The notes: generated by a model from the sequence alone, not told the origin. Positions 34,679 to 47,089 are shown, counted from the first letter of the stretch. The stretch is DNA of 64,000 bases from Benincasa hispida (GCF_009727055.1 NW_024064356.1:409924-473923); one strand, 5' to 3'. A program made the numbers and translations.

Positions 34679-35740
34679 AACCCTTAAAAGATTGTATATT
34701 CAGATCTTGATGGTCTGGTGAATGTTAAAGCATAAGGAAGGGTGTGAATATTTCATTAGTTATTTTAAAGTACAGTTATATTTACCTAAGTTGTAAGTTT
34801 AGAACACTTGAAAGGTTCAAGGTGTATAAAACTTGTTAGGTAAAATAAGCAAAACACTTCGATTAGATCGAATTAGAGAGTACAAAGAATTAGAGTTTTC
34901 TAGGGTTATTTTGATAGAACATGAAATCTAATGACAATTCTCTACATCTAGTTGCATTAATCATTTTGAATGCCATTCCATTTTAAGGTGTTTCCGAAAC
35001 TCCATATGAGATATGGAGAGCTCATGAAAGTTGTTTATGATATGTAAAAGATGTTTACATAGTTTCAAAATCTGGAATAGATCTGCACATGTATTAGTAT
35101 TGAAACTTTAAGTATTGGAATACTGTTCAAATAGCATGCCTATCTGTAAGCAACCTAAAAGTAGTATACTTTCATGTAAAAGAAAATTAAATATTTGTGA
35201 TGACAAATGCTAAAGTTTCTGGAAAAATATACGTATAAGAAGCCACCAATATTTAGTTTTCATAAGAGCAAAAGTATATCAATAAGAGTTATTGATTAAA
35301 ATTGACACTGTAACAAAAGTTGTTTCGACAGCCTAGATGCATCTTACTCAAAGAGTTGAGGGTACCTTGATATAGTAGGAGGAATGTATAACAATCTAGC
35401 CATAATTTGGGTTTTAGTGGAAACTCAAGTCATCAGGTCTTGGTAACAATATCGAAAAACAAGAAGTTGTGGAAATAAGATGCATTCCCTATATTGTTTT
35501 GAATAAAAGTCTGTTGTATACTAATATGTTTTCAGCGATCATCTCAGCTAAAGTGTTTGAGGATCACCTAGTGAGACTAAGACTACGAGTTGTATAACCT
35601 AGGGCAAGCGGGAGAAAAACCCATGGGCATGTGATACCTAAAGGTAAACCATGGGTATGTGATGCCTAGTTTATTGTATTTCTCTATAAAACTAAAAAAC
35701 TCATTGTATTCATATGTATGTTACCACTGGAGTTTTAGTC
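34679..35740 (+). pseudogene. pol: Remnant of E3 pol (integrase to RNase H)
   Basis: Plus-strand sequence with scattered copia traces. Around 34950-35030 it reads ILNAIPF, then a stop, then GVSETPYEIWRA, the stretch that follows the integrase core. Around 35545-35600 it reads VFEDHLVRLRLRVV, equal to the C-terminus of copia RNase H (compare KMFEGHLKSLGLRDM in E1). What lies between is too short for a whole reverse transcriptase, so large deletions occurred. Stops are present in all frames. The order and the polypurine tract next to it confirm that this is the end of E3 pol. Confidence 0.75.
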
Positions 35741-35752
35741 CAAGTGGGAGTT
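35741..35752 (+). other. Polypurine tract of E3
   Basis: CAAGTGGGAGTT immediately before the LTR start TGTTGGGTTT. Confidence 0.85.
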
Positions 35753-37761
35753 TGTTGGGTTTTATGTCCTAAAACTCGTGGTTAAACAATAAAGTTATTA
35801 TGTCAATCGATAAAGTTGTTATTGAATATATAAATTGCTTATTTTGTTTTTAGAAATAAATCCAATAAACTAAAAGATCCATGGCTATTACATGAGTATT
35901 TGAACTTTATATGGAGACATAAGAATGGATCAGATTCGAGTAAATAGTCAAAATGATCTATAGTATATGAATAAGGTTGGATGCCTTATTCCGATAACAC
36001 TATTGGATGTAGCTCACTCTGTAGTTGTTACAATTTTTTGTAAAGTGCTACAAACGAAGTGATCCTAATTTTTTCATGTATTGACATGAGGAGCGGGGGA
36101 GTCCTATACAATGAGTTTGCATAAGATCGGATCAAGAATTAAGTCATTCTTACTTTATAACGTTGTTTATTGTTTAAGACTGACTATTTTAAAGCGATGA
36201 CCTAGGTAACTTGACCTTAATCCTGAGCTAACTATGAACTCCTACTTATTCGAGATTATCCTTAGATTTTCATGGGTGAAGGTTGGCTCAACAGCGCCGG
36301 CTCAATAAGCCTCTCATTTCAGGGGTAAGACTGGGTAGACGTTGGGGACATAGGGTGCAAGACGAAATTCACTCCTACTTCACTTTAGGGATAATAGAGA
36401 GGTTTGTTTTCCTAAGTGTGAACTTCAGGTCTTGAACAAGGGACCCCACCCTCTCATTGGCCACAGAGAGACTTGTATTTAGTGATTGGATCACAAACCA
36501 ATTGTTTTCATCTAGAGGATCAGGGGTATTTTGAGGAAGCAGATGTAATCTCGGGGGGTAAGATAGCTTTGACCCCAACCGTTATTACGAATACCTATGA
36601 AAGGTTAACTTGCTAATCATGTTATATCGATGCGATATATATATCTATAGTGAGGGAAGTGCAATTAACGGGCTTTAGTAGAGTACCTGGTAGTTAACGA
36701 ATCTGTGGTTAATTTGGTTAAAGAGTTTAGCCAGTTAATCAGGACGGATCGTTTGAGCCCAATGTTCTGTAGGTCCATGAGATCCCCTTCTAGCTCAATC
36801 GAACTAAACCTTAGAAAATGTGACGAATGAATTGAAGTGTTCAAATTCAGTTTTGGAGGAAAGCGTTAAATAATACGATATATTTAATCTAAATATTAAT
36901 TGTGAATTAAACATAGAGAGAGAAAATAGGAGATATTAAATAAGATTTAAATATCAAGATTATGAATAGGATTCATATAAAGTTGGATATTAGTGCTGGA
37001 TTTAATATTAAATTAAATCAATTAAATTGTTTAATTAATTATTTAATATTAATTTAATTTAAAAATTGATTATTAGAATTATTTTTAAAATTAAATGGAA
37101 TTTGTCAAAATTGCATTAAAACTTGACTAGGTCAAAATTGCAATGGAAGTCAAATAGTTGACTTTTGATTTTTAAAAATCAAAAAGTCAAATTGGTTGAC
37201 TTTGGACTTTGAGAGTCAAACTTTCACCAAATTAGTAGAAAGATCCAACATTTGTGAGTGGAAAATTCCAACTATTGAATTGTTAAGTGGTATCTTCATT
37301 TGAGGACACTTGCCTCACTAAATCTCACTTTGAGTTAATGGATATTTTAGTGTCAAATTCTCATCAAACTCAAAGTTTCATGTTTTGTATGTAATGGTCT
37401 TTAAAAGGGAGTGTTCATTGAATTTAAAAAACTCTTGGCCATAGTGGAATTGGATGAGATTATGTGATAATCTCATCGTAATTTTCTCTCAAAGTCTTAA
37501 CCTTTTCCTCTCCAAATTAGTCACTCGTCAGATCCCATTGTCCCGTTCTAAGGCTGGAGAATAGTTGGAAAGACTCTCATGATGGTCTACGAACTGTTCA
37601 TAAGGAGATTGGAGCTAATTTGGAGGAGATTCAAAGTCTACAAAGGTTGTATTATTTTCCCCTTTTGCTAGTTTTATTAATGCATGCTTATCTTTGTAAT
37701 TAACCTAATTAGAGTAATTTAGATCCGTTTTTCTTCCGTTGCACATGTGTTCGTTCCATCA
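35753..37761 (+). repeat. 3' LTR of E3 (family B)
   Basis: 2009 bp, TGTTGGGTTTTATGTCC to GTTCGTTCCATCA, followed by TSD TTTTC at 37762-37766. Alignable with 26261-28279 along the whole length with many substitutions and small indels. Confidence 0.92.
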
Positions 37762-37766
37762 TTTTC

Positions 37767-38210
37767 AATTTTAGCCTTAAACTTTTAAAACTTTTCAAAG
37801 GATTCAGACTTATGTTGCATTAAATAAACATACCCATATCTCGAATAATCATCTATAAAAGTGATGAAATATTCAAACCCTCCTATTGCTCTAACATTCA
37901 TCAGACCATAGAGGTCTGAATATACAAGCTCTAAGGGTTCTTTGGCGCTATGACATTTTTCAGTATAAGATCTTTCAGTCATTTTTCCTTCAAGGCATGA
38001 CTCACACACAGGTAAAGAATTTTTTTCTAACTCGCTTAGAAGTCCATTCTTAACTAATCTCTCAATCCTATTAAGATTGATGTGTCTTAACTTTAGGTGC
38101 CAAAGACGGACATTTTCCTTAGGAGAAATTTTAAGTCTTTTATTTTGAGTAACCGTAGTTTTAAACATTTCAATGTTCATGAGGGCTTTAGTTACTAACG
38201 GTCTTAACAC
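37767..38210 (-). pseudogene. pol: GAG-pre-integrase and integrase N-terminal part of E2 pol
   Basis: Open minus-strand segment. It has RLWHLKLRHINLNRIERLV and then CESCLEGKMTERS, the HHCC zinc-binding module with both cysteines kept, unlike E1. Next come ELVYSDLYG, with the first catalytic aspartate of the DDE triad, and FITFIDDYSRYGYVY. It is cut at 37766 by the insertion of E3; the core continues at 26255. The start is set by the first Met of the open frame and has no meaning for expression. Confidence 0.9.
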
Positions 38211-38654
38211 ATAAAGATTATCTTCGATATATACACCATTTTTGTAAACAAATACTTTATGTACTTCAAATGAAATAAAGTATTTTTATTCTAATAAGCA
38301 CTTTACAAAAATAAGGTTCTTTTTTAAGTTTGGAACCACATATACATTATCTAGTATAATATATAATTTATGTAAACAAAGTTGAAATCCTCCCACTGCC
38401 ATAGCCGAGACGACGTGTCCAGTTCCAACATGCATCGTTAGTGGATGGTGTCTGAATCAATTATCCAGGCTGAATCATCATTCTCCACTAAACAAGTCTC
38501 CAATACAAGCAAATCATATCTACCTTGCTTGACCTTCTTCTTTTTTGCCAAGTATTTGGGACAATTCATCTTCCAGTACCCCTCATGGTTGCAATGGAAA
38601 TAGATTCCCTTTGCAGCCTTGGCCTTCTTGTCCTTCTGGGTAGCGACTAGTGAG
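38211..38654 (-). pseudogene. pol: Zinc knuckle and protease region of E2 gag-pol, decayed
   Basis: Near 38540-38610 the minus strand reads YFHCNHEGYWKMNCPKYL, a copia gag zinc knuckle (CX2CX4HX4C) whose first Cys and His are both Tyr. Near 38450-38510 it reads ETCLVENDDSAWIIDSDT, which corresponds to ENDDSAWILDSGAT in E1: the Gly of the protease active-site DSG is Asp. Frames are broken. Nucleic-acid binding and proteolysis would both be lost. Confidence 0.8.
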
Positions 38655-39300
38655 TTAGCTTCCCTTTTCCACCTTTATTCTTCTTCCACCTTTTGGTGTC
38701 GAAAGAAGAAGATACAGACTTAGTCTCAGAGGTCGAACCTCTGTAGAACTTCTTGGAGGATAAAGCAACATTTGGCTCACCATTTTGTTCCTGGATTTCA
38801 TCGAGGATTGAAATTTCTGAAGCACATTAAGCAAGGTAGTCAGGTTGTAGTCAATCCTATTCATAACAACATTACTATGGAACTGTAAGAAACTTTCAGG
38901 CAAAGATTCTAAGATGAAGCTAACCTGATTGGCCTCATCGATGATAGACCCATTCATCTCCGCCACGTTGAAGTGGACCATCATGTTGAGAACGTATTCT
39001 CTAACAGATGTCCTCTCTTGCATACGAGCATTGAGGATGTTTTTAAGAGCATCATGCCTGAGCTGTGCGGATGGTTGTCCGAACATCCCCCACAGGGACT
39101 CCATGATCTCACGGGCAAGAAGCATGGGCTCATGTTTCTTGGCCAAGACTTAAGACAGGCTTGCCAAGATATACACTTGGGCCTTTTCATTTGCCCTTAT
39201 CCAGCATTCATATGCCTTTCGAATGTTGAGTGACATTTTGAGTAGGAATAGGAAGACAATCCTCCATTAGGACAAATCTCAAGTCGTTGATGATAAGTAT
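38655..39300 (-). pseudogene. gag: Gag capsid region (UBN2-type) of E2
   Basis: The capsid protein of copia elements forms the virus-like particle. On the minus strand an ATG at 39236 begins a frame with AYECWIRANEKAQVYILASLS, a stop, then LAKKHEPMLLAREIMESL, MFGQPSAQLRHDALKNIL, SVREYVLNMMVHFNVAEMNG and ANQVSFILESLPESF. This is the helical core of the plant copia Gag family. The part open from the Met at 39146 is 163 residues; its last third is frameshifted. One stop near 39150 and a shift near 39240 break it. No equivalent exists in E1. Confidence 0.85.
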
Positions 39301-41926
39301 TGTGTTGATTGTATTTTTTTCATGTTGTATAGTTTTTGCCAGTAAGTTTGTTGGTGGCGAGCAAGTTTAAAGTCACAGAAGTCAATGAAATTTGTTGAAA
39401 CCTAACAACTTATTTATATTAGTACTCTATGCATTAACACATTTGGAAAAAACAATCAAACTTAGCAAAATCATCTAGTGCACCATAAGTGACATCCATT
39501 TTGCAATGATGTTTCAATGAAAAAGGGCAAAAGCCACCGTAGGGTGATCAGGTACCCCTTTACTAAAATGAGACTATCTCAACCAATAGACAGAACATCT
39601 CCTTGTTATTGTAACTATCAGTCACCATTGTTCGGTCCAGAAATTCTTAAACTTACTTAACATTTTTTTGTAAGTGTAATCCCTCATCTTAGATTTTAGA
39701 GTTCCGTCTCAATGAGCCAACCATAGGGAAAAACTGATTGGGGCAAAAACTAAAGCAACCCTATCCATTTCTAGAGTTTAAAGTAAAGAATCATACAAAT
39801 GTCATCCGTAGGGGGACACAAGCAAAGGTATCTCAAGGTCGAGCATGAAACTTTACTACAAACTAATGAGAGAGACTGTGGGAAGTGTTGACACACGTCC
39901 TGCTCCCACTTACTATAAACACTCTCTCCACTCATCTCGATATTGACCTATACAAACACCATCCGTAGGGGGACACAAGGAAAAGTGTCTCGAGGCCGAG
40001 TATAGATATCACGGTATGAACTTTTAGGGAGAAGCGTGAAAAGGTAAAAGGATGTATCATATACCTTATTTTCCTCTCATTGAGTATTTTACCTAGGGTT
40101 ATTAAACTTAGGAAAATCCGGCTACTGATTTTAACTAAGTGATTGTTTAAATTTGCCCAAAAGTAGTACTTACTTTGGATGGTTAAACAACTTTGATTAA
40201 TATTTATTAAATACTTTAATAAACCTCAATTAACCATTGCATGCTTGTAGAAAATCTATCTAATTCACCTTTCCAGGTAAGTTTTCAGGTAGGGTGTCAC
40301 GTTTCCGTCAACTTAAAGACCCTAGCCAAGACAGAACTAGCCTTAGACAAAAGGTCCCTTGTAGATACATTTGCTACAAATTTAATATTTTAATTAAGAA
40401 CCAATTTAATCCTATTAATCTGATTAAAAGATTAAACTTAATTTTTAATCTTATTAGAAATGTGATATTAGGTTTTTGCGGATCATATGTTAAAACAATT
40501 TTAAAAAATGATTTTAACCTAAGATTTGCATGCAATTCTGAAATATTGATTTTAATTTCTAATTTCATTTAATTATAACTTTTATAAAATAAATGAAACA
40601 AATTAAAATCATTCATTGCATGTTATGACGTACTTAGTACAATTATAACGATTATAAAATTACCTAAAATAGTCTCATGAATCATGCAATTCTATTTCAT
40701 TACTAAACTTATATAACACTTATATAATAAAGGAATGAAATAATTAGTAACATACAACCATCCATACATATATACTATATATTATAACTCTTATAATATA
40801 AATGATGCATATATATATTATTAATGCATGCATGCACATACCATATGATTTATATTATATGATGCATGAACATGCTATAAAAATAAAAGCATGCAATTAT
40901 ATATTATAACATTTATAATATAAATGATGCATATATATATTATTAATGCATGCATGCACATACCATATGATTTATATTATATGATGCATGAACATGCTAT
41001 AAAAATAAAAGCATGCAATTATATATTATAACATTTATAATATAAATGATGCATATATATATTATTAATGCATGCATGCACATACCATATGATTTATATT
41101 ATATGATGCATGAACATGCTATAAAAATAAAAGCATGCAATTATATATTATAACATTTATAATATAAATGATGCATAAATGATGCATAACTTATGGTGAG
41201 ATTTTTACTACATGGCATACTTTATGACATATAATAATAAATAAGAATCATACATCAAATGCATAATTAAAAATAATAATTATTAGACCGGGATTAGACA
41301 CCTAAACAAATAATTAAATTAATACACTTATATTAATTTAATAATTGGAAAACATCTAACTATTACAAAATAATAGTCAATCGGTTCGAAACAAGTGAAC
41401 CAGACTTTGGACCGCTCGAACAGGACCGTCCAATACCTGAACCGAACCTGAATCGCTTGAACCAACCAAACCAGATGAACCAAAAGCCAGAAAAGCAACA
41501 AACCGTGCATGAACCAGAAAATTTTTTTCCATCTCGCAGCATTGCAATGATACGGTATTTTTGTCTGCTCGCCATTCACAACGTTGTAACACTATGGCAC
41601 AACATTGCAATGCTATTGTACAGTAGTCATTGTACAGTTGCGAAATCTTCGATCTTCCTCTGAAAATGGCCTCAATTTCTCCAAAATTCCACCAGAACAA
41701 CTCAAGAACTTTAAATATACAGACTTGATTGCAATTATGTCAAAAAAACAAAAGGCTTTTACAAACCAAATATATAAATTAAAGCACTAAAATTATAATC
41801 CAATCCTGAAAAAAACAAATAATTGAAAATCATTCATCACAAATATTCATCACAAATATTCATCACATTAACACAGAATGTTACCCACCAATTCTGGAAC
41901 AATAAAAATTAGGGATCGAAAACCAC
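39301..41926 (-). mobile_element. Leader of E2
   Basis: Non-coding region between gag and the primer binding site, matching the E1 leader in several blocks (see 11384-14046). It contains the 122-bp tandem array at 40779-41180 and, near 41390-41510, a stretch with repeated GAACC words. Frames at 40294-40572 and 41328-41790 are not supported as genes. Confidence 0.7.
40779..41180. repeat. Tandem array, three full units of 122 bp plus partial ends
   Basis: The word AATGATGCATATATAT recurs at 40801, 40923 and 41045, and AATGATGCAT again at 41167, an exact period of 122. The three full units look identical by eye, each with ATGCATGCATGCACATACCA and ATAAAAATAAAAGCATGCA parts. E1 has only a single diverged version near 12830-12950. 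Confidence 0.92.
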
Positions 41927-41940
41927 GCTCTGATACCAAT
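41927..41940 (-). other. Primer binding site of E2
   Basis: The minus strand reads ATTGGTATCAGAGC next to the LTR end at 41941. Confidence 0.9.
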
Positions 41941-42411
41941 TGAAGAAACCTGTGAAGACCCTGAGCATATAACACATAACCTATAGTTTTTATATCGTAT
42001 CAAATACAATATAACCTATAGATTTTAATTCTTTCATTAATACATGGTATTTAATATAAATCTCATTTATATTAAATTTAATTATATGAAACTAATTCAC
42101 ATAATTAATATTTGAATTATATTCAAATATTTATTTCCTCCAAAATAAACTTTATATTATAATGTATCAAATACATTATAATAATTATATCATATATAAT
42201 TAAATTAAAATTAATTATCTCACATACAATTAATTCCCTCAATTAATTTAAACCATTCAAATTAATCCAAAATTGTTTCTCATTAAATCTCTGTTAAGCT
42301 ATAGAGGGGACCTCATGGATCTATACCTCGAAACTGTACTTGAATAATTAATTAAGCTCTTTTAATTAAATTAGCTTAATTAATTATTCAACATCCATTA
42401 ATTGTCGGACA
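41941..42411 (-). repeat. 5' LTR of E2, internally deleted and truncated
   Basis: Starts TGAAGAAACCTGTGAAG, like 17532. After about 26 bp it jumps to the block ATAACACATAACCTATAG, which in the 3' LTR lies about 540 bp further in. It then follows the 3' LTR to about 42411 (CATCCATTAATTGTCGGACA) and stops. The U3 end is lost, so there is no target duplication. Confidence 0.85.
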
Positions 42412-43795
42412 GTTTTCCGATATTCTTAGTTCGTCCCATTTGTCTATTTTTAAATTTATTATAATAATTATTGCTTTTTCTAATTATTAAATTTCTAGGC
42501 TAATTATTATTTAAATTTTTAGTTTTATTTTAAATAATCAATGGATATGTCTGATTTCAACACTAAATTTAGGTTATATATATGAAAAAATTAATTGGTA
42601 ATTATTTTCTCTATGAAATTGGAGTAATTTCTCTCTAATTTCAAATTATCTTTATAGTATTAATCTATAAAAAAAAAAACTAATAAGAAATTCGACAATA
42701 TACTTAATTTTTTTTAGTAGTGGTTATTTAATTTAATTGTTTTTTAGAAGCAAAAAAAAAATCCCTCGTCAATCTCTGCAAATTTTGAGCGAATAATCCT
42801 TTGAAGAATTTGGAATAAAATGGGCGGGATTTCCATCTCAACGAAATCCTATATAGATTCATAAATAATCATTTGATGTTTTTTTTATTAAGTTAAAATG
42901 TTTATTGTTTCATTATGTTGACATTAGCAAGATTTTGTTGCTTGCTTAAACATTTTGTTTTTACTATATAATAGAAATATCCATTTACAAACTACAAATG
43001 TGAAAATTCTAATGGAAATGTCGATTTGTGAACGACAATTTAGTATTATGAATAGAAGAAATTCTAGATATCGATACAATTCTTCAAACCTTCGACATGA
43101 AAACGTAGACTTTCAAAAACAAATATTGGATTGAGAGTACGATGAACAAGTTACTATAAGTTTAGACTTTAATGAATTCATTTATGCGTTTAATTTCGTT
43201 TGAAACATCTCTAATAGATACATTACTAAATTGAATATCTCTCTTTGATAACTCGAGGGCTTCGTATTAGCAAACTAGATATTTTGTTTGAGTTTCGTAA
43301 AGGTTAAGTTTGGATTTGCCAAATTTGAATGTCGGTGACATAATTGATTTTGTTGAAAGTCCACCACAAAAGAAGAAGAAAAACTGCCTTAAATGGGTTT
43401 AGATAAGCATTCCTACTCAATTTCAATCCTTCTACTCACCAAACTCCATCATTCTCTTATTTTATAGCTTAATTACGTTAGATACATATGTCGAAAAGTT
43501 GTTACGTAGTGGAAGAACCACGGTTCTAAAAACAATTCTTCAGTTATTGTTCTCTTAATTATGTTAGATACACATGTTTTTCATTAATTTTAAAAACGAA
43601 TTTAGAATTAGTTGAAATTAATTCTTGGAATTAATCACCAATAATTAATTCGTATCAAAATTGTAATATTAACCTTGATATTTCCTAATAATCATGTGAC
43701 AATAACTTAAAATGGTGTGACAATCTAAATTTTCATTTTAGGTCATGACCACACTATTTTAGATCTCAGAATTCTAAGAGATCATTTGTTTTTTA
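42412..43795. other. AT-rich sequence, no gene seen
   Basis: No open frame of useful length, no recognised repeat boundary. Confidence 0.5.
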
Positions 43796-44003
43796 GGAAT
43801 TTAGATAACCAAAACAATCTTTAAATCTCTAGAGTTATAGATGTATAGAAGTAAAGATGTCCAACATTTTTAGACAACAATGATTGTTTTGTATGAAATG
43901 GAATTTAGATAACCAGAACAATCTTTAAATCTCTAGAGTTATAGATGTATAAAATTAAAGATGTCCGACATTTTTAGACAACAATGATTATTTTGTATGA
44001 ATA
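43796..44003. repeat. Tandem duplication, two units of 104 bp
   Basis: GGAATTTAGATAACC starts at 43796 and again at 43900. The units differ at only a few positions (for example AACCAAAAC and AACCAGAAC). Confidence 0.9.
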
Positions 44004-44854
44004 TATTTATAAACATATGGAAATATTTGAATGACTGTATTTATTTAGTATGATTTTTATTTAGAAATGTCAAGAATACCTTTACAACTATTTACTAATA
44101 GTCGTAAGGATTGAATAGCCGTAAGGGCATATATGTATATATTAATATGATTTTTTTTTTTAAAAAAAATTAATATAGTTTATATTTGTCTATATATTAT
44201 TTATTCAACAAAATAATATATATTAATCAAAGATTTTTATAAAATAAATATTAAGTTGGATTTGAGTATAAAAAAATAAAAACAACTACAAGGTAAAAAA
44301 AAAAGAGCGAGAATGTATATATAAAAAGGAAAAAATGATGCCATCAACTCAACATGAGAATTTAGAAAGCTTATGTTTCAAAATAGTGTTCAAAATTCTC
44401 AAGATATATTTCGTAAGTTCATGTTAAGATGCCTGAAAATCTTTTATACGTTAAAACATCTTTCAACAAGATGCTTGCGAGATAAATGTCCCTTAAAATC
44501 TTATTCTTATATTTTAAATAGTAGTTTTGAAACTTTTATGGAAGATATTATTGTAACCCAATAGAATGAGATACTTTTGAAATAAATGATAAAAGTTTAA
44601 TGATATTTTTCATCGTTTTTCTTTTTATTATTAATACACATTTTATAATGTCACTCTCTATTTATGCCAATGGGCTTCAAATTTCCATGCAATGGCCCCA
44701 CTAGGTACTGGCTGGTTCGAATAAGGTAGGGATTCTTTATTTCATTTCTAAACGAGTGAAATGGTGGAATGTTTGTCTTTTTAGATTAATACAACATTTT
44801 TGTCTCGATACTTTGAAGGTTGTTTAATTTTAGTCTTTATGTTTTTAGGTTTGA
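44004..44854. other. AT-rich sequence, no gene seen
   Basis: Short frames such as 44373-44564 have no recognisable features. Nothing else is supported. Confidence 0.4.
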
Positions 44855-45135
44855 TTTGATAATCATTTTATTTTTTAAAATTAAGTCTATATCATCAATA
44901 TTTATTACCATGATTTATATCTTTTTTAAGTACCGATCGAATTCTCAACCAAACTACAAAAATAAAAATAAAAATAACTTTTTGAAAGGTACTTTTTCTA
45001 GTTCTCAAATCTTGGTTTGGTTTTTTAAATAATTTGTGAAAGTAGATAACAAATGAAGAAATCTTGAGGTGGAAGTAATGTCTATAAGGTTAATTTTCGA
45101 AAACAAAAATAAAAAGCACAATGATTACGAAATGG
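44855..45135. mobile_element. MITE-like inverted-repeat element
   Basis: The left side (GATAATCATTTTATTTTTTA with AAAATTAAGTCTATA after it) and the reverse complement of the right side (GTAATCATTGTGCTTTTTA, then GAAAATTAACCTTATAGA) match imperfectly over about 35 bp. This gives a 280-bp element with terminal inverted repeats. A similar short element is common in cucurbit DNA as far as I recall, which is unchecked. Target duplication is not evident. Confidence 0.45.
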
Positions 45136-46421
45136 GGCCTTAATTATTTAATTTTAGTTTTTGTATTTTTAATAAACCTAAAAGTCATTGTCTTCAATGA
45201 TAGTTTTTGTTTTTTTTTTTTTTTGGTTATCAATGGCATTTTTACTTTTGCTTTTGAAAATATATTCTCATATTTTATTTTATTTATTTTATTGCATGAA
45301 AATTATTATTATTATTTAATCAATTTTGATAAAAATTAATTTTGAGGAACTAATTTAAGATTTACTGAAAGTATGGAGACTAAAATTTGACTAATGAAAG
45401 TAAAAAGATTAAAACTGAATAAACTTCAAAATATGAGAACTAAAATGGTATTTTAATTTTTTTTTAAAAAAATAGGAACGACGGCGGAAAAGAGTAATAA
45501 TAATTAAATTTTAGAAGAAATAGTCAGAAGATAACTTGCTATGTGTTAAACTATAACCAGAGAATTTGTGAGATGTACAAATTATTTGTGTGGTTAGATG
45601 TACTTAAATATTTTTCGACGAAAAATATATTATTATCCTTCAATGTGATGGGAGTTAAAAGTAACTTTAAATGAATTAGAAATATTTTCGATTTAAATAC
45701 TATTTAAGTCATGGAGTTTGGTTCATTATTGTGCTTTTACTTTTAAAAGATTCATTTTGTTTGACGTACTTTCCATATTTATTCATTTCATTTTGGTTCT
45801 TTTAACTTTTAAAAGTGATAATAATTCCTATTTGCAAAAACTTTAACGCAAGGCTTATACCCAACAAAAATTCTTTAACACAAATTTATGACTACATTTT
45901 GTGAAATTTAGTGAATATAGTGTAATGCCAAGATTTTGATAGAAAGATATGAGATAAACATTAAATTAAAGAATCAAAATAACACATTTCAAAATTTAAA
46001 ATGACTAAAATGAAAAAAGAAATTATAAATATAGAAACCAAAATAAACATTTCATAAATATAAAATTAAATTGAACCCAAATAAAAAATACATATCAAAA
46101 TAGTATTTAAACCAATATTTCATTTTAAGTGGGGAAATAGTTTTTATTTTCCCCTTTGTAATTTGTCCAACCTCAAACCCTAATTCTAAAACAAATATGT
46201 AATTTAAGAATAGTTCAATTATTGATTTAGTCATATTATATAATATATATATTATATATATTATATTATATATATTCTTTTATCTTATCTTGAATTGTAT
46301 CTTAATTATTATTTATAAATGTTTAATGATATGTATTTTTTTTCAAAACGAAAATAGTTCCAGTGACATAATATTTGTGCTATCAACGGAACACCGAAAA
46401 AACCTAATTCAGTTCCACGTA
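45136..46421. other. AT-rich sequence, no gene seen
   Basis: Contains T and AT runs (for example around 46240-46275). The short frames at 45121-45339 and 46052-46234 have low-complexity composition and no family features. Confidence 0.4.
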
Positions 46422-46475
46422 AGATAGCCAAAGTACGGTTGAGCAATCAGAGGTTCAATTTCCCTACCCCATTAA
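46422..46475 (+). repeat. SINE-like, tRNA-derived fragment
   Basis: GATAGCCAAAGTACGGTTGAG resembles an A box. About 10 bp later AGGTTCAATTTCC resembles a B box, then a short A run follows. The spacing is shorter than in a normal tRNA gene, so this is a decayed SINE or chance similarity. Confidence 0.35.
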
Positions 46476-47087
46476 AAAAAATACAGAGAGAGTGTGTATT
46501 TTATTTTTATATTATAAGAAAACAGAAAATGTGTATTATTTAATTGATTAATATTTAACTATATGTATGTATTATTGGTTGTCTTAGAGATAATTATGCA
46601 TTATTTTTAATTGTTTCTTGGTGCTTATCAGTTCAATGGATCGTAAATTTAAATTGGTTTTTAATTTTCTATTTTTCAAATTTATGCATATTTTCTTTTC
46701 ATTTTTATTATGATCTTTATCTATATTAAAAAAATACTTAAATTCATAGTCAAATTCTATCAATAAAAGCACGAGCCTTAATTTTTTTCAAAAATTTGAT
46801 TTTTTTTTTTGAAAAAATGTGCACTACAAAATATAAAATCTTATAAATAAAAATAGTTATCATAAATTTAATTTAAAAAATTAAATAGTCATCAAGCAAG
46901 TTCTTCCTATATTTATCTATATTCTAAGAGAAAAATTTATTGACTTTTGAATATCAAACTCCACCTTCAAAAAGAATTATGTGAGTTGAGGATGAAGATG
47001 AGAAACTTGTGTCTCAATTATCAAACAAATATAGTCCAAATTCTTTAGGGAATAAATATGAAGAATAATAATACTTAATAATATTTA

Positions 47088-47089
<2 letters not shown>
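46476..47089. other. AT-rich sequence, no gene seen
   Basis: No supported gene. The minus frame at 46584-46772 is low-complexity. Confidence 0.4.

Larger units (their letters stand above)
26261..37761 (+). mobile_element. Copia element E3 (family B), complete boundaries, decayed interior, TSD TTTTC
   Basis: Plus-strand element with 5' LTR 26261-28279, primer binding site, long leader, remnants of pol, polypurine tract and 3' LTR 35753-37761. Perfect 5-bp duplications TTTTC at 26256-26260 and 37762-37766 flank it, and E2 integrase sequence is continuous across it. The interior has lost most of gag-pol: only integrase and RNase H traces remain. A family-B LTR fragment and a family-A solo LTR are inserted. 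The two LTRs differ at many positions by eye, so E3 is itself old. It could move only with proteins from other elements. Confidence 0.92.
17532..42411 (-). mobile_element. Copia element E2 (family C), heavily decayed and split by nested insertions
   Basis: The remains of one minus-strand copia element can be followed across 25 kb: 3' LTR 17532-19467, RNase H (19587-19812 and 22016-22525), reverse transcriptase (22526-23427), integrase (23430-23822, 25975-26260, 37767-38210), protease and zinc knuckle (38430-38640), gag (38655-39300), leader, primer binding site 41927-41940 and a truncated 5' LTR 41941-42411. Interruptions are the solo LTR 19813-22010, the solo LTR 23823-25974 and the entire element E3, 26261-37761. 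The coding order resumes correctly after each, which proves the nesting. E2 is the oldest identifiable layer of this block. Confidence 0.9.
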
